Part shown: positions 25,596 through 33,713 of the stretch, one piece after another
Layout: each line of letters starts with the position of its first letter
Position numbering within the stretch: the stretch's first letter is position 1
Source of the DNA: Spongiimicrobium salis
Lineage (GTDB): Bacteria > Bacteroidota > Bacteroidia > Flavobacteriales > Flavobacteriaceae
Assembly: GCF_043678055.1 (NCBI RefSeq)
Contig: NZ_JBHEQA010000005.1
Coordinates: 257,594-321,593, forward strand
Direction of reading: 5' to 3'
DNA: 64,000 nucleotides
Notes under the pieces: generated by a model
The model's database searches: none
What the model was told of the DNA's origin: nothing
What the model saw: only the letters and a program-made list of their open reading frames with translations
Program-made: the position numbers and the translations under genes

Positions 25596-25808
25596 TTTTT
25601 TTTACTTCATACTGCAATTATCATTCCAAAGGATAATACGCTAAAAACGGCTACTATCACTAGTAATAAATACGTATATATTGAGTTAAAAGTTTTCTAA
25701 AATACTTACATATATTAGAATAAAAAATTTTTTGTAACAAAAATCGACCTTCTTCGTCTTCAAGATGTAGACCCCTCAGAAAGGTATACAACATAAGATA
25801 AACCAACT

Positions 25809-26318
25809 ATGAAACAGGCAGAATTTTTACATGTGGTCATGCCTTTTAAAGACAAATTGTATCGATTGGCAAAACGTTTGCTGGTATCGACAGAAGAAGC
25901 AGAGGATGCCACACAGGAAATATTGTTGAAATTATGGGCCAAGAAAAAAGTCATGGAGAGTTATAATAATGTAGAGGCTTTTGCCATGACAATGACCAAG
26001 AATTTTTGTTTGGATCGCCTGAAATCAAAGCAGGCCAATAATTTAAAATTGGTACATAGCAATTATAAAGATGAAAATGTATCCTTACAAAAACAATTGG
26101 AACACAACGATAGTATCGATTGGATTCAAAAAATAATGGAGGAATTGCCCGAACAGCAAAAGCTGGTATTGCAATTACGGGATGTAGAGCAGTATGATTT
26201 TGATGAAATAGGAGAACTATTGGATATGAAACCTACGGCAATACGCGTAGCATTGTCCAGAGCAAGAAAAACAGTTAGAGAACGATTAGTACAAAAACAT
26301 AGTTATGGAATTAAGTAG
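25809..26318 (+). CDS. RNA polymerase ECF-type sigma factor
   Basis: 169 residues with sigma region 2 (about 10-75, LYRLAKRLLVSTEEAEDATQEILLKLW, then AFAMTMTKNFCLDRLKSK) and region 4 (about 105-160, LPEQQKLVLQLRDVEQYDFDEIGELLDMKPTAIRVALSRARKTVRERL). There is no region 3, as in ECF factors. The next gene overlaps its end by 14 bases and encodes a membrane protein likely to be its antagonist. The three DUF4252 genes behind it are probable members of the regulon (inference). Confidence 0.94.
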   Translation: MKQAEFLHVVMPFKDKLYRLAKRLLVSTEEAEDATQEILLKLWAKKKVMESYNNVEAFAMTMTKNFCLDRLKSKQANNLKLVHSNYKDENVSLQKQLEHNDSIDWIQKIMEELPEQQKLVLQLRDVEQYDFDEIGELLDMKPTAIRVALSRARKTVRERLVQKHSYGIK

Positions 26319-26754
26319 AATTGAAGAATTATTGGAAAAGTATTTCGAGGCCACTGCAACAGTTGCCGAGGAGGAAACCTTACGGGCCTATTTCTTAAAT
26401 GAAAACGTAGCACCGCATTTAACACAATACGCCGCATTGTTTCAATATTTCTCCAACGCCAAAGAAGAACAGTTTACCAAGCAGGTCCCACTAACCCCTA
26501 AGAGAAACTATATGAGGTGGGCTTCCATTGCAGCTGTAGCGGTTTTTATGTTTGGTATCTATTTTGTAAATCAACCTTCAGGTTCAGAAACTGAAGGGTT
26601 GTCAGAAGAACAAAAGGCAGAGGCGGTATATGCTTATAACGAAACGAAGAAAGCGTTGAACCTTTTGGCCGCAAATTTTGGACGCGGTACTGAAAAAATG
26701 TCCTACCTAAACGAATTTGAAGAAGCAAAACAAAAAATTTATAACGAAAATTAA
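26305..26754 (+). CDS. Probable anti-sigma factor, single-pass membrane protein
   Basis: 149 residues with a short helical cytoplasmic N-domain (1-69, ELSRIEELLEKYFEATATVAEEETLRAYF), one membrane helix (about 72-91, WASIAAVAVFMFGIYFVN) and a charged periplasmic helix ending YNEN. The N-terminal pattern ELLxKYxxxxTTxxEExxLRxYF is usual for small Bacteroidota proteins paired with ECF sigma factors. No zinc motif is visible. The 14-base overlap with the sigma gene implies coupled translation. The antagonist role is inferred from context. Confidence 0.75.
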   Translation: MELSRIEELLEKYFEATATVAEEETLRAYFLNENVAPHLTQYAALFQYFSNAKEEQFTKQVPLTPKRNYMRWASIAAVAVFMFGIYFVNQPSGSETEGLSEEQKAEAVYAYNETKKALNLLAANFGRGTEKMSYLNEFEEAKQKIYNEN

Positions 26755-26756
26755 GA

Positions 26757-27299
26757 ATGATGAAAAAGTATATTACAATTATAGTTTTAACATTACTGCC
26801 ATTTGCAGGAATCTCTCAGTCCTTATTCGATAAATACGAAGATTTGGACGAAGTGACTGCGGTTGTCGTGAGCAAGAGTATGTTCAACCTACTCAGTAAA
26901 ATTGACGTAGAAGTGGACGATAAGGAAGCACAGGACTTTATGGACATTGCAAAAACAGTGAACAGCTTGAAAGTCTTTACCACGGAAGATGCCAAAATTG
27001 CCGCAGATATGTCGGCATCAGTGAATACTTATTTACGAACGGCCTCCTTGGAAGAGTTGATGCGCGTGAAGGATAAAGAGGCAAATATCAAATTTTATAT
27101 CAAAAGTGGGAAGGACGATGATCATGTAAGCGAACTATTAATGTTCGTCACCGGCATCAAAGGCGCTAATATAGACGGAAGAAAAATAGAAACCGTATTG
27201 CTTTCCCTAACTGGAGATATTGATTTGAACAAGATCAACTCCCTGACCAAGAAAATGAACCTTCCACAAGAGTTGAACAAAGCAGGAAAAAAGAATTAA
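26757..27299 (+). CDS. DUF4252 protein, secreted, paralogue 1
   Basis: 180 residues with a Sec signal peptide (about 1-20, ending GISQS) and a DUF4252 body: LFDKYEDLDEVTAVVVSKSMFNLLSKI, LKVFTTEDAKIAADM, SLEELMRVKDKEANIKFYIKSGKDDDHVSELLMFVTG, ETVLLSLTGDIDLNKI. The family is of unknown function and often lies in sigma-factor operons in Bacteroidota. It starts two bases after the anti-sigma gene and is clearly paralogous to the next gene. Confidence 0.88.
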   Translation: MMKKYITIIVLTLLPFAGISQSLFDKYEDLDEVTAVVVSKSMFNLLSKIDVEVDDKEAQDFMDIAKTVNSLKVFTTEDAKIAADMSASVNTYLRTASLEELMRVKDKEANIKFYIKSGKDDDHVSELLMFVTGIKGANIDGRKIETVLLSLTGDIDLNKINSLTKKMNLPQELNKAGKKN

Positions 27300-27377
27300 C
27301 ACAAACAAATAAAACGGTGACGGTGGATACACCATCCACTGTCACCCTAATACCCATCAATTTTTAAAACAACAATC

Positions 27378-27914
27378 ATGAAAAAAATTATCGTAGTACT
27401 TTTAATAGCCATTGCCCCTTTTAGCGGATTCTCACAATCTATTTTTGACAAATTTGAAGAAATGGATGAAGTGGGTGCCGTAATCATCAACAAAGGAATG
27501 ATCGACCTTCTGGTCAAAATGGGAGATGGTCATGGAGATGAAGAGGCCCAAGAGTTTATGGATATGGCCAAGAATATCAACGGAGTTAAGGTGTTTACCA
27601 CTGAAAATTCCGGAGTGGCCGCCCAAATGAACGCTGCCGTAAAAAAACATTTGCGATCTGCTTCTTTGGAAGAGTTGATGCGTGTAAAGGATAAGGATGC
27701 CAATGTGAAATTTTATATCAAAAATGGAAAGCGTAAAGACCATGTGAGCGAACTTTTAATGTTTGTTTCAGGATTGAAAGATCTAAAGGTAGAAGGAAGA
27801 AATTTTGAAACCGTATTGGTTTCCATTACTGGAGATATTGATCTGAACAAGATAGGAACACTGACCAAGAAGATGAACTTGCCCAAAGAAATGAAGAAGG
27901 CAGGAGGAAAATAA
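27378..27914 (+). CDS. DUF4252 protein, secreted, paralogue 2
   Basis: 178 residues, signal peptide about 1-19 (ending GFSQS). It is strongly similar to the preceding protein along its length; both contain SLEELMRVKDK(E/D)AN(I/V)KFYIK and SLTGDIDLNKI/SITGDIDLNKI. The small 78-base gap contains no terminator, so the two form a tandem duplication within one transcript. No enzymatic motif is visible; small periplasmic proteins with sensor or damage-buffering roles are possible but unproven. Confidence 0.88.
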   Translation: MKKIIVVLLIAIAPFSGFSQSIFDKFEEMDEVGAVIINKGMIDLLVKMGDGHGDEEAQEFMDMAKNINGVKVFTTENSGVAAQMNAAVKKHLRSASLEELMRVKDKDANVKFYIKNGKRKDHVSELLMFVSGLKDLKVEGRNFETVLVSITGDIDLNKIGTLTKKMNLPKEMKKAGGK

Positions 27915-27966
27915 AAATCACCGTACTTGAAAGGAAAACTTTCAAAGACATAAAAAAAACCAACAT

Positions 27967-28512
27967 ATGAGTACAATTGTAAAAGTAATTTTAGGAACCA
28001 TGCTGATGATATTGACTTTATCGGCTTGTTCCTCCACCCAAAGTTTACAGGAATATTATGTAGACAACACAGAGAACCCTAATTTCTTATCTTTTGATAT
28101 TCCGGCCAGTGTCCTGAATTTAGAAGAAGCAGATTTAACGGATACCCAACGGGAAGCTATTAATTCCCTACGTAAACTTAATATTCTTGCCTTTAAGAAA
28201 ACGGCAAAGAACGAAGCGGATTATCAAGTGGAAAAAGGAAAGGTGAAGGCCATTCTTAAGAACGATAAGTTTGTAGAGTTAATGAAATTGAACAGTCAAT
28301 ATGGTAAAGGTGTAGTAAAGTACCTGGGAGACGAAGATGCCATTGATGAAATCATCATTTACGGAAACAATAAAGAGCAAGGTTTTGTATTGGTACGTGT
28401 TTTGGGAAAGGATATGAATCCGGCACACATGGTACAATTCATGCAGGCCATGAGCAAATCTGACTATAGAGGAGAAGGGTTTGGACCTTTAAGCGATCTT
28501 TTTAAAAGCTAA
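27967..28512 (+). CDS. DUF4252-like lipoprotein
   Basis: 181 residues. The signal sequence ends MILTLSAC, a lipobox, followed by SSTQSLQEYYVDNTENPNFLSFDIPASVLNL. The core resembles DUF4252 more distantly (SLRKLNILAFKKTAKNEADYQVEKGKVKAIL, YLGDEDAIDEIIIYGNNKEQGFVLVRVLGKDMNPAHM). It is the last gene of the sigma operon: a strong terminator follows 20 bases later. It probably sits in the inner leaflet of the outer membrane. Confidence 0.85.
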   Translation: MSTIVKVILGTMLMILTLSACSSTQSLQEYYVDNTENPNFLSFDIPASVLNLEEADLTDTQREAINSLRKLNILAFKKTAKNEADYQVEKGKVKAILKNDKFVELMKLNSQYGKGVVKYLGDEDAIDEIIIYGNNKEQGFVLVRVLGKDMNPAHMVQFMQAMSKSDYRGEGFGPLSDLFKS

Positions 28513-28532
28513 AAACCAGCTTACTATATTTT

Positions 28533-28571
28533 AAAAACCTACTTCAGGAGTATTCTGAAGTAGGTTTTTTT
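28533..28571 (+). terminator. Intrinsic terminator of the ECF sigma/DUF4252 operon
   Basis: AAAAACCTACTTCAG (28533-28547) pairs exactly with CTGAAGTAGGTTTTT (28555-28569), loop GAGTATT, followed by further T. It ends the forward series that began at 25809. Confidence 0.93.
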
Positions 28572-28667
28572 ATGTTAAATAATGAAAAATTAAAAAAACA
28601 CCCTTCCTTTCTTCAAGCGCTATTTGGTATCTTGCACAGCACACAAACTTTATAATCGTATTGAATT

Positions 28668-29483
28668 ATGGAAAACGCAGAAGTATGGATCAATAAAGGA
28701 ATTGATTTTACTGTAGAATATGGGCCAAAAGTTATTGGGGCCATTCTCATATATCTTATTGGCTCCTGGATCATCAAAAAAATCGTGGGTGCTGCACGAA
28801 AGGTAATGGCCAAAGGAAGCTATGATGAATCCTTGCAAAAATTCCTCCTAAACCTGATCAATTGGGCCTTAAAGATTTTCTTGATTATTACGGTGATTTC
28901 TACTTTAGGGGTAGAAACAACCAGTCTGGCAGCTGTAATTGCTGCAGCCGGCCTTGCTGTTGGAATGGCATTACAAGGATCCCTATCCAATTTTGCAGGT
29001 GGTGTCCTTATTATGATCTTTAAGCCTTATAAAATTGGAGATTTGATAGAAGCCCAAGGAGTATTGGGGGCAGTGAAGGAAATAGAAATTTTCACCACCA
29101 AATTGATTACCCCTCAAAATAAATTGGCCATTATTCCCAATGGTGCCATGGCCAATGGAAACATTATTAATTATACAGAAGAAGGCAAGATGCGCGTAGA
29201 TACCATGATCGGTATCGGATATAACGAAGACATCAAAAAGGCCAAGGAGGTCCTATTGGAAGTCTTGACCTCTAATCCTTTGGTATTACAAGATCCTGCG
29301 CCTTCTGTTAACGTTGCTGAACTGGCTGATAGTTCGGTAAATTTTGCAGTACGCCCTTTTTGTAAACCAGAGCATTATTGGGATGTCTATTTTGCTACCT
29401 TGGAAAACTGCAAATTGGCACTGGATAAGGCCGGTATAGAAATTCCATACCCACATCAAGTGGAAATTCAAAAGAAGGAATAG
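28668..29483 (+). CDS. mscS: Small-conductance mechanosensitive channel, copy 1
   Basis: Inner-membrane MscS channel, which opens under membrane tension and releases solutes on osmotic downshock. 271 residues: TM1 (about 18-38), TM2 (about 63-85), the pore-lining Gly/Ala-rich TM3 (VIAAAGLAVGMALQGSLSNFAGGVLIMIF, about 92-120), the beta domain (KIGDLIEAQGVLGAVKEIEIFTTKL, then IPNGAMANGNIINYTEEG) and the C-terminal alpha/beta domain. The length is close to E. coli MscS (286). A paralogue follows 190 bases later with its own terminator between them. Confidence 0.94.
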   Translation: MENAEVWINKGIDFTVEYGPKVIGAILIYLIGSWIIKKIVGAARKVMAKGSYDESLQKFLLNLINWALKIFLIITVISTLGVETTSLAAVIAAAGLAVGMALQGSLSNFAGGVLIMIFKPYKIGDLIEAQGVLGAVKEIEIFTTKLITPQNKLAIIPNGAMANGNIINYTEEGKMRVDTMIGIGYNEDIKKAKEVLLEVLTSNPLVLQDPAPSVNVAELADSSVNFAVRPFCKPEHYWDVYFATLENCKLALDKAGIEIPYPHQVEIQKKE

Positions 29484-29507
29484 ATGCTAAAAAAACATTA
29501 GAAATGG

Positions 29508-29543
29508 TTAAGGCCTTTGAAGTATTTCAAGGGTCTTTTTTAT
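29508..29543 (+). terminator. Terminator between the two mscS genes
   Basis: AAGGCCTTTGAA pairs with TTTCAAGGGTCTT (wobble pairs allowed) over a short loop and runs into TTTTTTATTG. It separates the two mscS copies into distinct transcripts. Confidence 0.8.
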
Positions 29544-29673
29544 TGTAAAATATGCAAGCTTTTCTGTTTCAGCACCTTAAGAAAAAGATATAAAGTTTCA
29601 CTAAAAATAAGTGACTTCCTCTGAAAACTCGTGTCTTAAGAACAACACTAACACTAAAAAAGTAAACGGAATT

Positions 29674-30489
29674 ATGGAAAACGCTCAAGTATGGATTGAC
29701 AAGGGAATCGGCTTTGTTGTAGAATATGGCCCTAAAGTAATAGGGGCACTATTAATATACCTCATTGGTTCATGGGTCATTAAGAAATTGACCAATCTCT
29801 TGCGAAACGTAATGATGAAACGAAAGTATGATGAATCCTTGCAGAAGTTCCTATTGAATTTAGTGGCTTGGGCCCTGAAGATATTCCTTATTGTCATGGT
29901 CATCTCCAAACTTGGCGTAGAGACCACAAGCTTTGCGGCTATTATAGCCGCTGCCGGTTTGGCCATTGGCCTGGCGTTACAGGGGTCACTATCCAATTTT
30001 GCCGGAGGAGTATTGCTCATTATTTTTAAACCGTATAGAATTGGGGATTTAATTGAAGCCCAAGGCGTTTTAGGTGTAGTGAAAGAAATTGAAATCTTTA
30101 CTACAAAATTGATAACTCCAGAGAATAAGTTGGCCATTGTTCCCAATGGTGCTATGGCCAATGGAAACATTATAAACTACACAGAGGAAGGGCAAATGCG
30201 GGTAGATACCACTATTGGCGTAGGCTATGGAGAGGACATTAAAAAAGCAAAGGAAGTCTTATTGGAAGTATTGACGTCCAACCCTTTGGTACTGGAAGAT
30301 CCTGCACCTTCGGTCAATGTAGCTGAATTGGCCGATAGCTCTGTAAATTTTGCAGTACGCCCTTTCTGTAAACCAGAACATTATTGGGATGTGTATTTTG
30401 CTACTTTGGAAAATTGCAAATTGGCACTGGACAAAGCAGGTATCGAAATTCCGTATCCGCATCAAGTGGAAATTCAAAAGAAAGGCTAA
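29674..30489 (+). CDS. Small-conductance mechanosensitive channel, copy 2
   Basis: Tandem paralogue of the previous gene, also 271 residues from MENAQVWIDKGIG. The ATG at 29674 is chosen because it aligns exactly with the start of copy 1; the upstream frame to 29611 has no counterpart. The membrane part differs at about one residue in five, while the last 85 residues, from EDIKKAKEVLLEV, show only two changes. This points to conversion or strong constraint on the cytoplasmic vestibule. A terminator follows at 30524-30551. Confidence 0.93.
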   Translation: MENAQVWIDKGIGFVVEYGPKVIGALLIYLIGSWVIKKLTNLLRNVMMKRKYDESLQKFLLNLVAWALKIFLIVMVISKLGVETTSFAAIIAAAGLAIGLALQGSLSNFAGGVLLIIFKPYRIGDLIEAQGVLGVVKEIEIFTTKLITPENKLAIVPNGAMANGNIINYTEEGQMRVDTTIGVGYGEDIKKAKEVLLEVLTSNPLVLEDPAPSVNVAELADSSVNFAVRPFCKPEHYWDVYFATLENCKLALDKAGIEIPYPHQVEIQKKG

Positions 30490-30523
30490 TATTCGTTGTT
30501 GAGTTGAATTAGTTTTAAATGAG

Positions 30524-30551
30524 AAGGCCATTCCTAGGAATGGCCTTTTTT
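30524..30551 (+). terminator. Bidirectional terminator between mscS copy 2 and purB
   Basis: AAGGCCATTCC (30524-30534) pairs with GGAATGGCCTT (30537-30547), then TTTT. purB converges from the right and ends 20 bases away at 30571. Confidence 0.88.
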
Positions 30552-30570
30552 ATATGGTATGCATAAAGGC

Positions 30571-31914
30571 TTATATCCCCGTGTAATTACTTGGTGTAAT
30601 GGCCTTTAACTCTCCTTTGATAGCTTCTGAAACCTCTAGAGTATCAATAAAGTGGGCAATAGATTCCTGTGTGATCTTGGTATTGGTCCTTGTTAGTCCT
30701 TTTAAAGCCTCGTACGGATTTGGATAGCCTTCCCTTCTGAGAATAGTTTGAATGGCTTCGGCGACTACGGCCCAATTATTTTCCAGATCTTGTTCAAATT
30801 TCTCTGCATTCAGCAATAATTTGTTCAATCCTTTTAAAGTGGATTGAAAGGCGATGATGGTATGGGCAAAAGGAACTCCTACATTTCTTAAGACTGTGCT
30901 ATCGGTTAAATCCCGTTGCAATCTGGAGATGGGCAACTTTGCGGATAAATGTTCGAATAAAGCATTCGCAATACCTAAATTTCCTTCAGAATTCTCAAAA
31001 TCGATCGGATTTACTTTATGGGGCATGGCTGATGACCCGATTTCTCCTTTTTTAATTTTTTGCTTAAAGTAATCCATGGAAACATACGTCCAGAAATCCC
31101 GATCCAAGTCAATGAGAATGGTATTGATGCGTTTCATGGTATCAAACAAAGCGGACATATGATCGTAATGCTCGATCTGGGTGGTAGGAAAAGAATGGTG
31201 AAGCCCCAATTTTTCTTGAACGAATTTTGTGCCAAAAGCTTTCCAGTCAATCGCCGGATAGGCCACTTTATGTGCATTGTAATTACCTGTTGCACCACCA
31301 AATTTAGCCGCGCTGGGAATATCGTTCAGTAAATTGAATTGTTCTTTCAACCGTTCTACAAAAACCTCGATTTCCTTACCCAATCGGGTAGGGGAGGCCG
31401 GTTGTCCATGGGTACGTGCCAACATGGGCACCGCAGCCCATTCTTGGGCCAATTCCTTTATTTTTTGAAGCACTTCAAAATATTGCGGAACGTATACGTC
31501 GTTCATCGCTTCTTTAATGGATAGGGGAATGGCGGTATTATTAATATCCTGGGAGGTTAAACCAAAATGGATAAATTCTTTGTATTGTTCCAATCCTAGA
31601 CGATCAAAAGCCCCTTTAATAAAGTATTCCACAGCTTTGACATCGTGGTTGGTTGTCTTTTCGATTTCTTTAATGGAATCGGCATCGGCTGAACTAAAAT
31701 TCTTATAGATATCCTGCAATGCCGTAAATTTTGAATGATCAAAATGGGCCAATTGAGGCAATGGGATTTCACATAAGGCGATAAAATATTCTATTTCTAC
31801 GCGAACCCGATATTGTATTAACGCTTCTTCCGAAAAAAATGGCGCCAAAGAAGCAACTTTATTTCTGTAGCGACCGTCTATAGGGGATATGGCATTCAAT
31901 TGGTGTAGTGACAT
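30571..31914 (-). CDS. purB: Adenylosuccinate lyase
   Basis: Cytoplasmic enzyme with two roles in purine synthesis: it removes fumarate from SAICAR and from adenylosuccinate. 447 residues. The fumarase/aspartase-superfamily signature appears as GSSAMPHKVNPIDFENSEGN, with the catalytic serine loop; THGQPASPTRLGKE holds the catalytic His region; HFGLTSQDINNTAIPLS and TTNHDVKAVEYFI are also typical. It starts MSLHQLNAISPIDGRY, the usual PurB opening. A small helical protein of unknown function is encoded upstream on the same strand. Confidence 0.97.
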   Translation of the reverse strand: MSLHQLNAISPIDGRYRNKVASLAPFFSEEALIQYRVRVEIEYFIALCEIPLPQLAHFDHSKFTALQDIYKNFSSADADSIKEIEKTTNHDVKAVEYFIKGAFDRLGLEQYKEFIHFGLTSQDINNTAIPLSIKEAMNDVYVPQYFEVLQKIKELAQEWAAVPMLARTHGQPASPTRLGKEIEVFVERLKEQFNLLNDIPSAAKFGGATGNYNAHKVAYPAIDWKAFGTKFVQEKLGLHHSFPTTQIEHYDHMSALFDTMKRINTILIDLDRDFWTYVSMDYFKQKIKKGEIGSSAMPHKVNPIDFENSEGNLGIANALFEHLSAKLPISRLQRDLTDSTVLRNVGVPFAHTIIAFQSTLKGLNKLLLNAEKFEQDLENNWAVVAEAIQTILRREGYPNPYEALKGLTRTNTKITQESIAHFIDTLEVSEAIKGELKAITPSNYTGI

Positions 31915-31941
31915 TGATATCTATTAAATTTTTGAAAGCGA

Positions 31942-31949
31942 CAAAGTTA
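31942..31949 (-). promoter_or_regulatory. Candidate -7 box of purB
   Basis: On the reverse strand TAACTTTG fits TAnnTTTG, 28 bases before the purB ATG. No clear -33 element is seen. Confidence 0.4.
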
Positions 31950-31974
31950 ACTATAAGTTGAGGAGTTTAAAAGT

Positions 31975-32550
31975 TTATGGGGTGTTGAATTTTTTCAATT
32001 TCTCAAAGGTATGTCGAGCTCTTGCCTTATAGGCCGCACTTCCTTCATGATAATTTTGTTCCAACACCAATTGCAATTCTGGATGTATCCAATTGAACTT
32101 GGTGCCCAATAGAAACAAGGAGGTCATAGAATAGGCTTTGGCCGCCACCTTATGTTCACCAATAAGCCAATCAAAACAACTGGCCGTAATTTTTTCCAAA
32201 TGTTGGTCCGTAAGCACTTTTTTGGTCTCATTCTTTGTTTTTGAAAAATAGGATAAGATCAAATACTCACAGATTTTGGCCATTGGCCGAACCGCGGCAT
32301 CCAAGGTAACCAAAGTGATGTTTTCCACAAATACATCAAGATAGGGAAAAAGATAATCCAAACGTTTTTTGGCCGTAAATTCCATCACCCAGCATGCTCT
32401 GAATGAAATAGGGTTTTTAAGATCAAAAGCTATTTCTAATAAGGGCTGCACTAAATGGGGGTTTTCTAGAATAAGTTGGGCCATTTCCAAACGTTTTTCC
32501 CTGGAATGGTTCACATAATTTAATGCTTCATTAAGCGCTTCTTTGGTCAC
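31975..32550 (-). CDS. Conserved helical protein of unknown function (HEAT-like)
   Basis: 191 residues, no signal peptide and no membrane segment. The sequence reads as consecutive amphipathic helices: ALNEALNYVNHSREKRLEMAQLILENP, LVQPLLEIAFDL, FRACWVMEFTAKKRLDYLFPYLDVFV, and so on, in the manner of HEAT or ARM repeats, which suggests protein binding. No catalytic motif was recognised. It lies just upstream of purB on the same strand, but with its own 60-base gap. A lyase function is not supported: the superfamily signature is absent. Confidence 0.7.
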   Translation of the reverse strand: MTKEALNEALNYVNHSREKRLEMAQLILENPHLVQPLLEIAFDLKNPISFRACWVMEFTAKKRLDYLFPYLDVFVENITLVTLDAAVRPMAKICEYLILSYFSKTKNETKKVLTDQHLEKITASCFDWLIGEHKVAAKAYSMTSLFLLGTKFNWIHPELQLVLEQNYHEGSAAYKARARHTFEKLKKFNTP

Positions 32551-32584
32551 AAAAATGTATTTTTAAGAGGAGAATATTCATCTT

Positions 32585-33058
32585 ATGAAAATAGTAAAAA
32601 AAATACTTACGGGACTTCTAATACTATTGGTGGCCTTGCAATTCTATCGACCGGATAAGAATACCTCCGAAAGTGATCATATGGCGACATTCCTTTCTGA
32701 AACCAATCCGCCCGCGGAAGTGCAACGTATTCTTGAGAATAGTTGTTACGATTGTCATAGCGATCATACCACCTATCCTTGGTACGGACATATTGCCCCG
32801 GTATCCTACTGGTTGGACGACCATATAAAACACGGGAAAGGAAATCTGAATTTTTCGGATTGGGAGAACTATTCCAGAAAGGAAAAAGATCACAAATTGG
32901 AAGAACTGGAAGAAGAAGTTGAAAAAGGGAAAATGCCCATTGAAAACTATACTTTGATGCATGCCGATACCAAATTAAGTCAGCAGCAAAAGGAGGCAAT
33001 TGCGGCATGGGTCCGGCAAACTAGGGCACTGTATCAATTAGGTCAGCGACCAAATTAA
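32585..33058 (+). CDS. Haem-binding domain protein, c-type cytochrome-like
   Basis: 157 residues with an N-terminal membrane anchor or signal (about 5-20, ILTGLLILLVALQFYRP). A single haem-attachment motif CYDCH lies in NSCYDCHSDHTTYPWYGHIAPVSYWLDDHI. This arrangement (NSCYDCHSxxTxYPWY) characterises the small haem-binding domain family of Bacteroidota. It probably works in the periplasm as an electron carrier. Its last 38 bases overlap, tail to tail, with the sirtuin gene on the other strand. Confidence 0.87.
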   Translation: MKIVKKILTGLLILLVALQFYRPDKNTSESDHMATFLSETNPPAEVQRILENSCYDCHSDHTTYPWYGHIAPVSYWLDDHIKHGKGNLNFSDWENYSRKEKDHKLEELEEEVEKGKMPIENYTLMHADTKLSQQQKEAIAAWVRQTRALYQLGQRPN

Positions 33059-33713
33059 CAACGCCCGTAGAAGCATTTTCCGCAATTATATGGAGATGAT
33101 TAAAATCATTCGGGTTCACACTGGGCTTGGGGTCTATGAAGTAGATGGGCGTTTCATGAGCAACAAAATTGACTAGGCTGGCTGCAGGATATACTTGCAT
33201 TGAAGTCCCAATGATGATCAGGATATCTGCCGTTTCTGTAATTTCAATAGCTTTTTCCAATAAGGGCACTGCTTCTCCAAACCATACAATATGAGGGCGC
33301 AATTGGTGTCCCGCATCACAGAGATCTCCCAAATGAAGATCATCCTTCCAATCCAAAACTGTATGTGGGTTGCGTGTACTTCGTACTTTGAGGAGTTCCC
33401 CATGCAAATGAACAATCTTACTACTTCCGGCGCGCTCGTGCAAGTCATCTACATTTTGGGTAACAATAGTCACATCAAATAGGGATTCCAATTGAACCAA
33501 GGCCGTATGTGCGTCATTGGGCGAAACCTCAAAAAGTTGCTTTCGCCTTTGGTTGTAAAAGTCCAGCACCAATTCAGGGTTCTTGGCAAAACCTTGAGGA
33601 GTGGCCACTTCCATAACATCATGTCCTTCCCATAAACCATTTGCATCCCGAAAGGTTCTGATACCACTTTCCGCACTTACACCTGCTCCCGTTAAAACAA
33701 CTATTTTTTTCAA
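33021..33713 (-). CDS. cobB: Sirtuin-type NAD-dependent protein deacylase
   Basis: Cytoplasmic NAD-dependent lysine deacylase. Motifs: GAGVSAESGIRTFRD (NAD site), TQNVDDLHERAG, HLHGE with the catalytic His, LRPHIVWFGE and IIGTSMQVYPAASL. The FYNQRRKQL motif supplies the Tyr and Arg linked to desuccinylase/deacetylase activity in the CobB/SIRT5 class. Of the four zinc-binding cysteines expected between HGE and RPH, only one (LCDAGH) is present, the sole Cys in the protein. The chosen TTG start at 33713 overlaps the TGA of the TPR gene as TTGA; an upstream TTG at 33737 is also possible. Confidence 0.93.
   Translation of the reverse strand: MKKIVVLTGAGVSAESGIRTFRDANGLWEGHDVMEVATPQGFAKNPELVLDFYNQRRKQLFEVSPNDAHTALVQLESLFDVTIVTQNVDDLHERAGSSKIVHLHGELLKVRSTRNPHTVLDWKDDLHLGDLCDAGHQLRPHIVWFGEAVPLLEKAIEITETADILIIIGTSMQVYPAASLVNFVAHETPIYFIDPKPSVNPNDFNHLHIIAENASTGVVNLVADLIDTVP

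Noticed and set aside
31975..32550. Adenylosuccinate lyase-like function for the protein upstream of purB
   Set aside because: It lacks the superfamily signature and is only 191 residues; the link is adjacency only.
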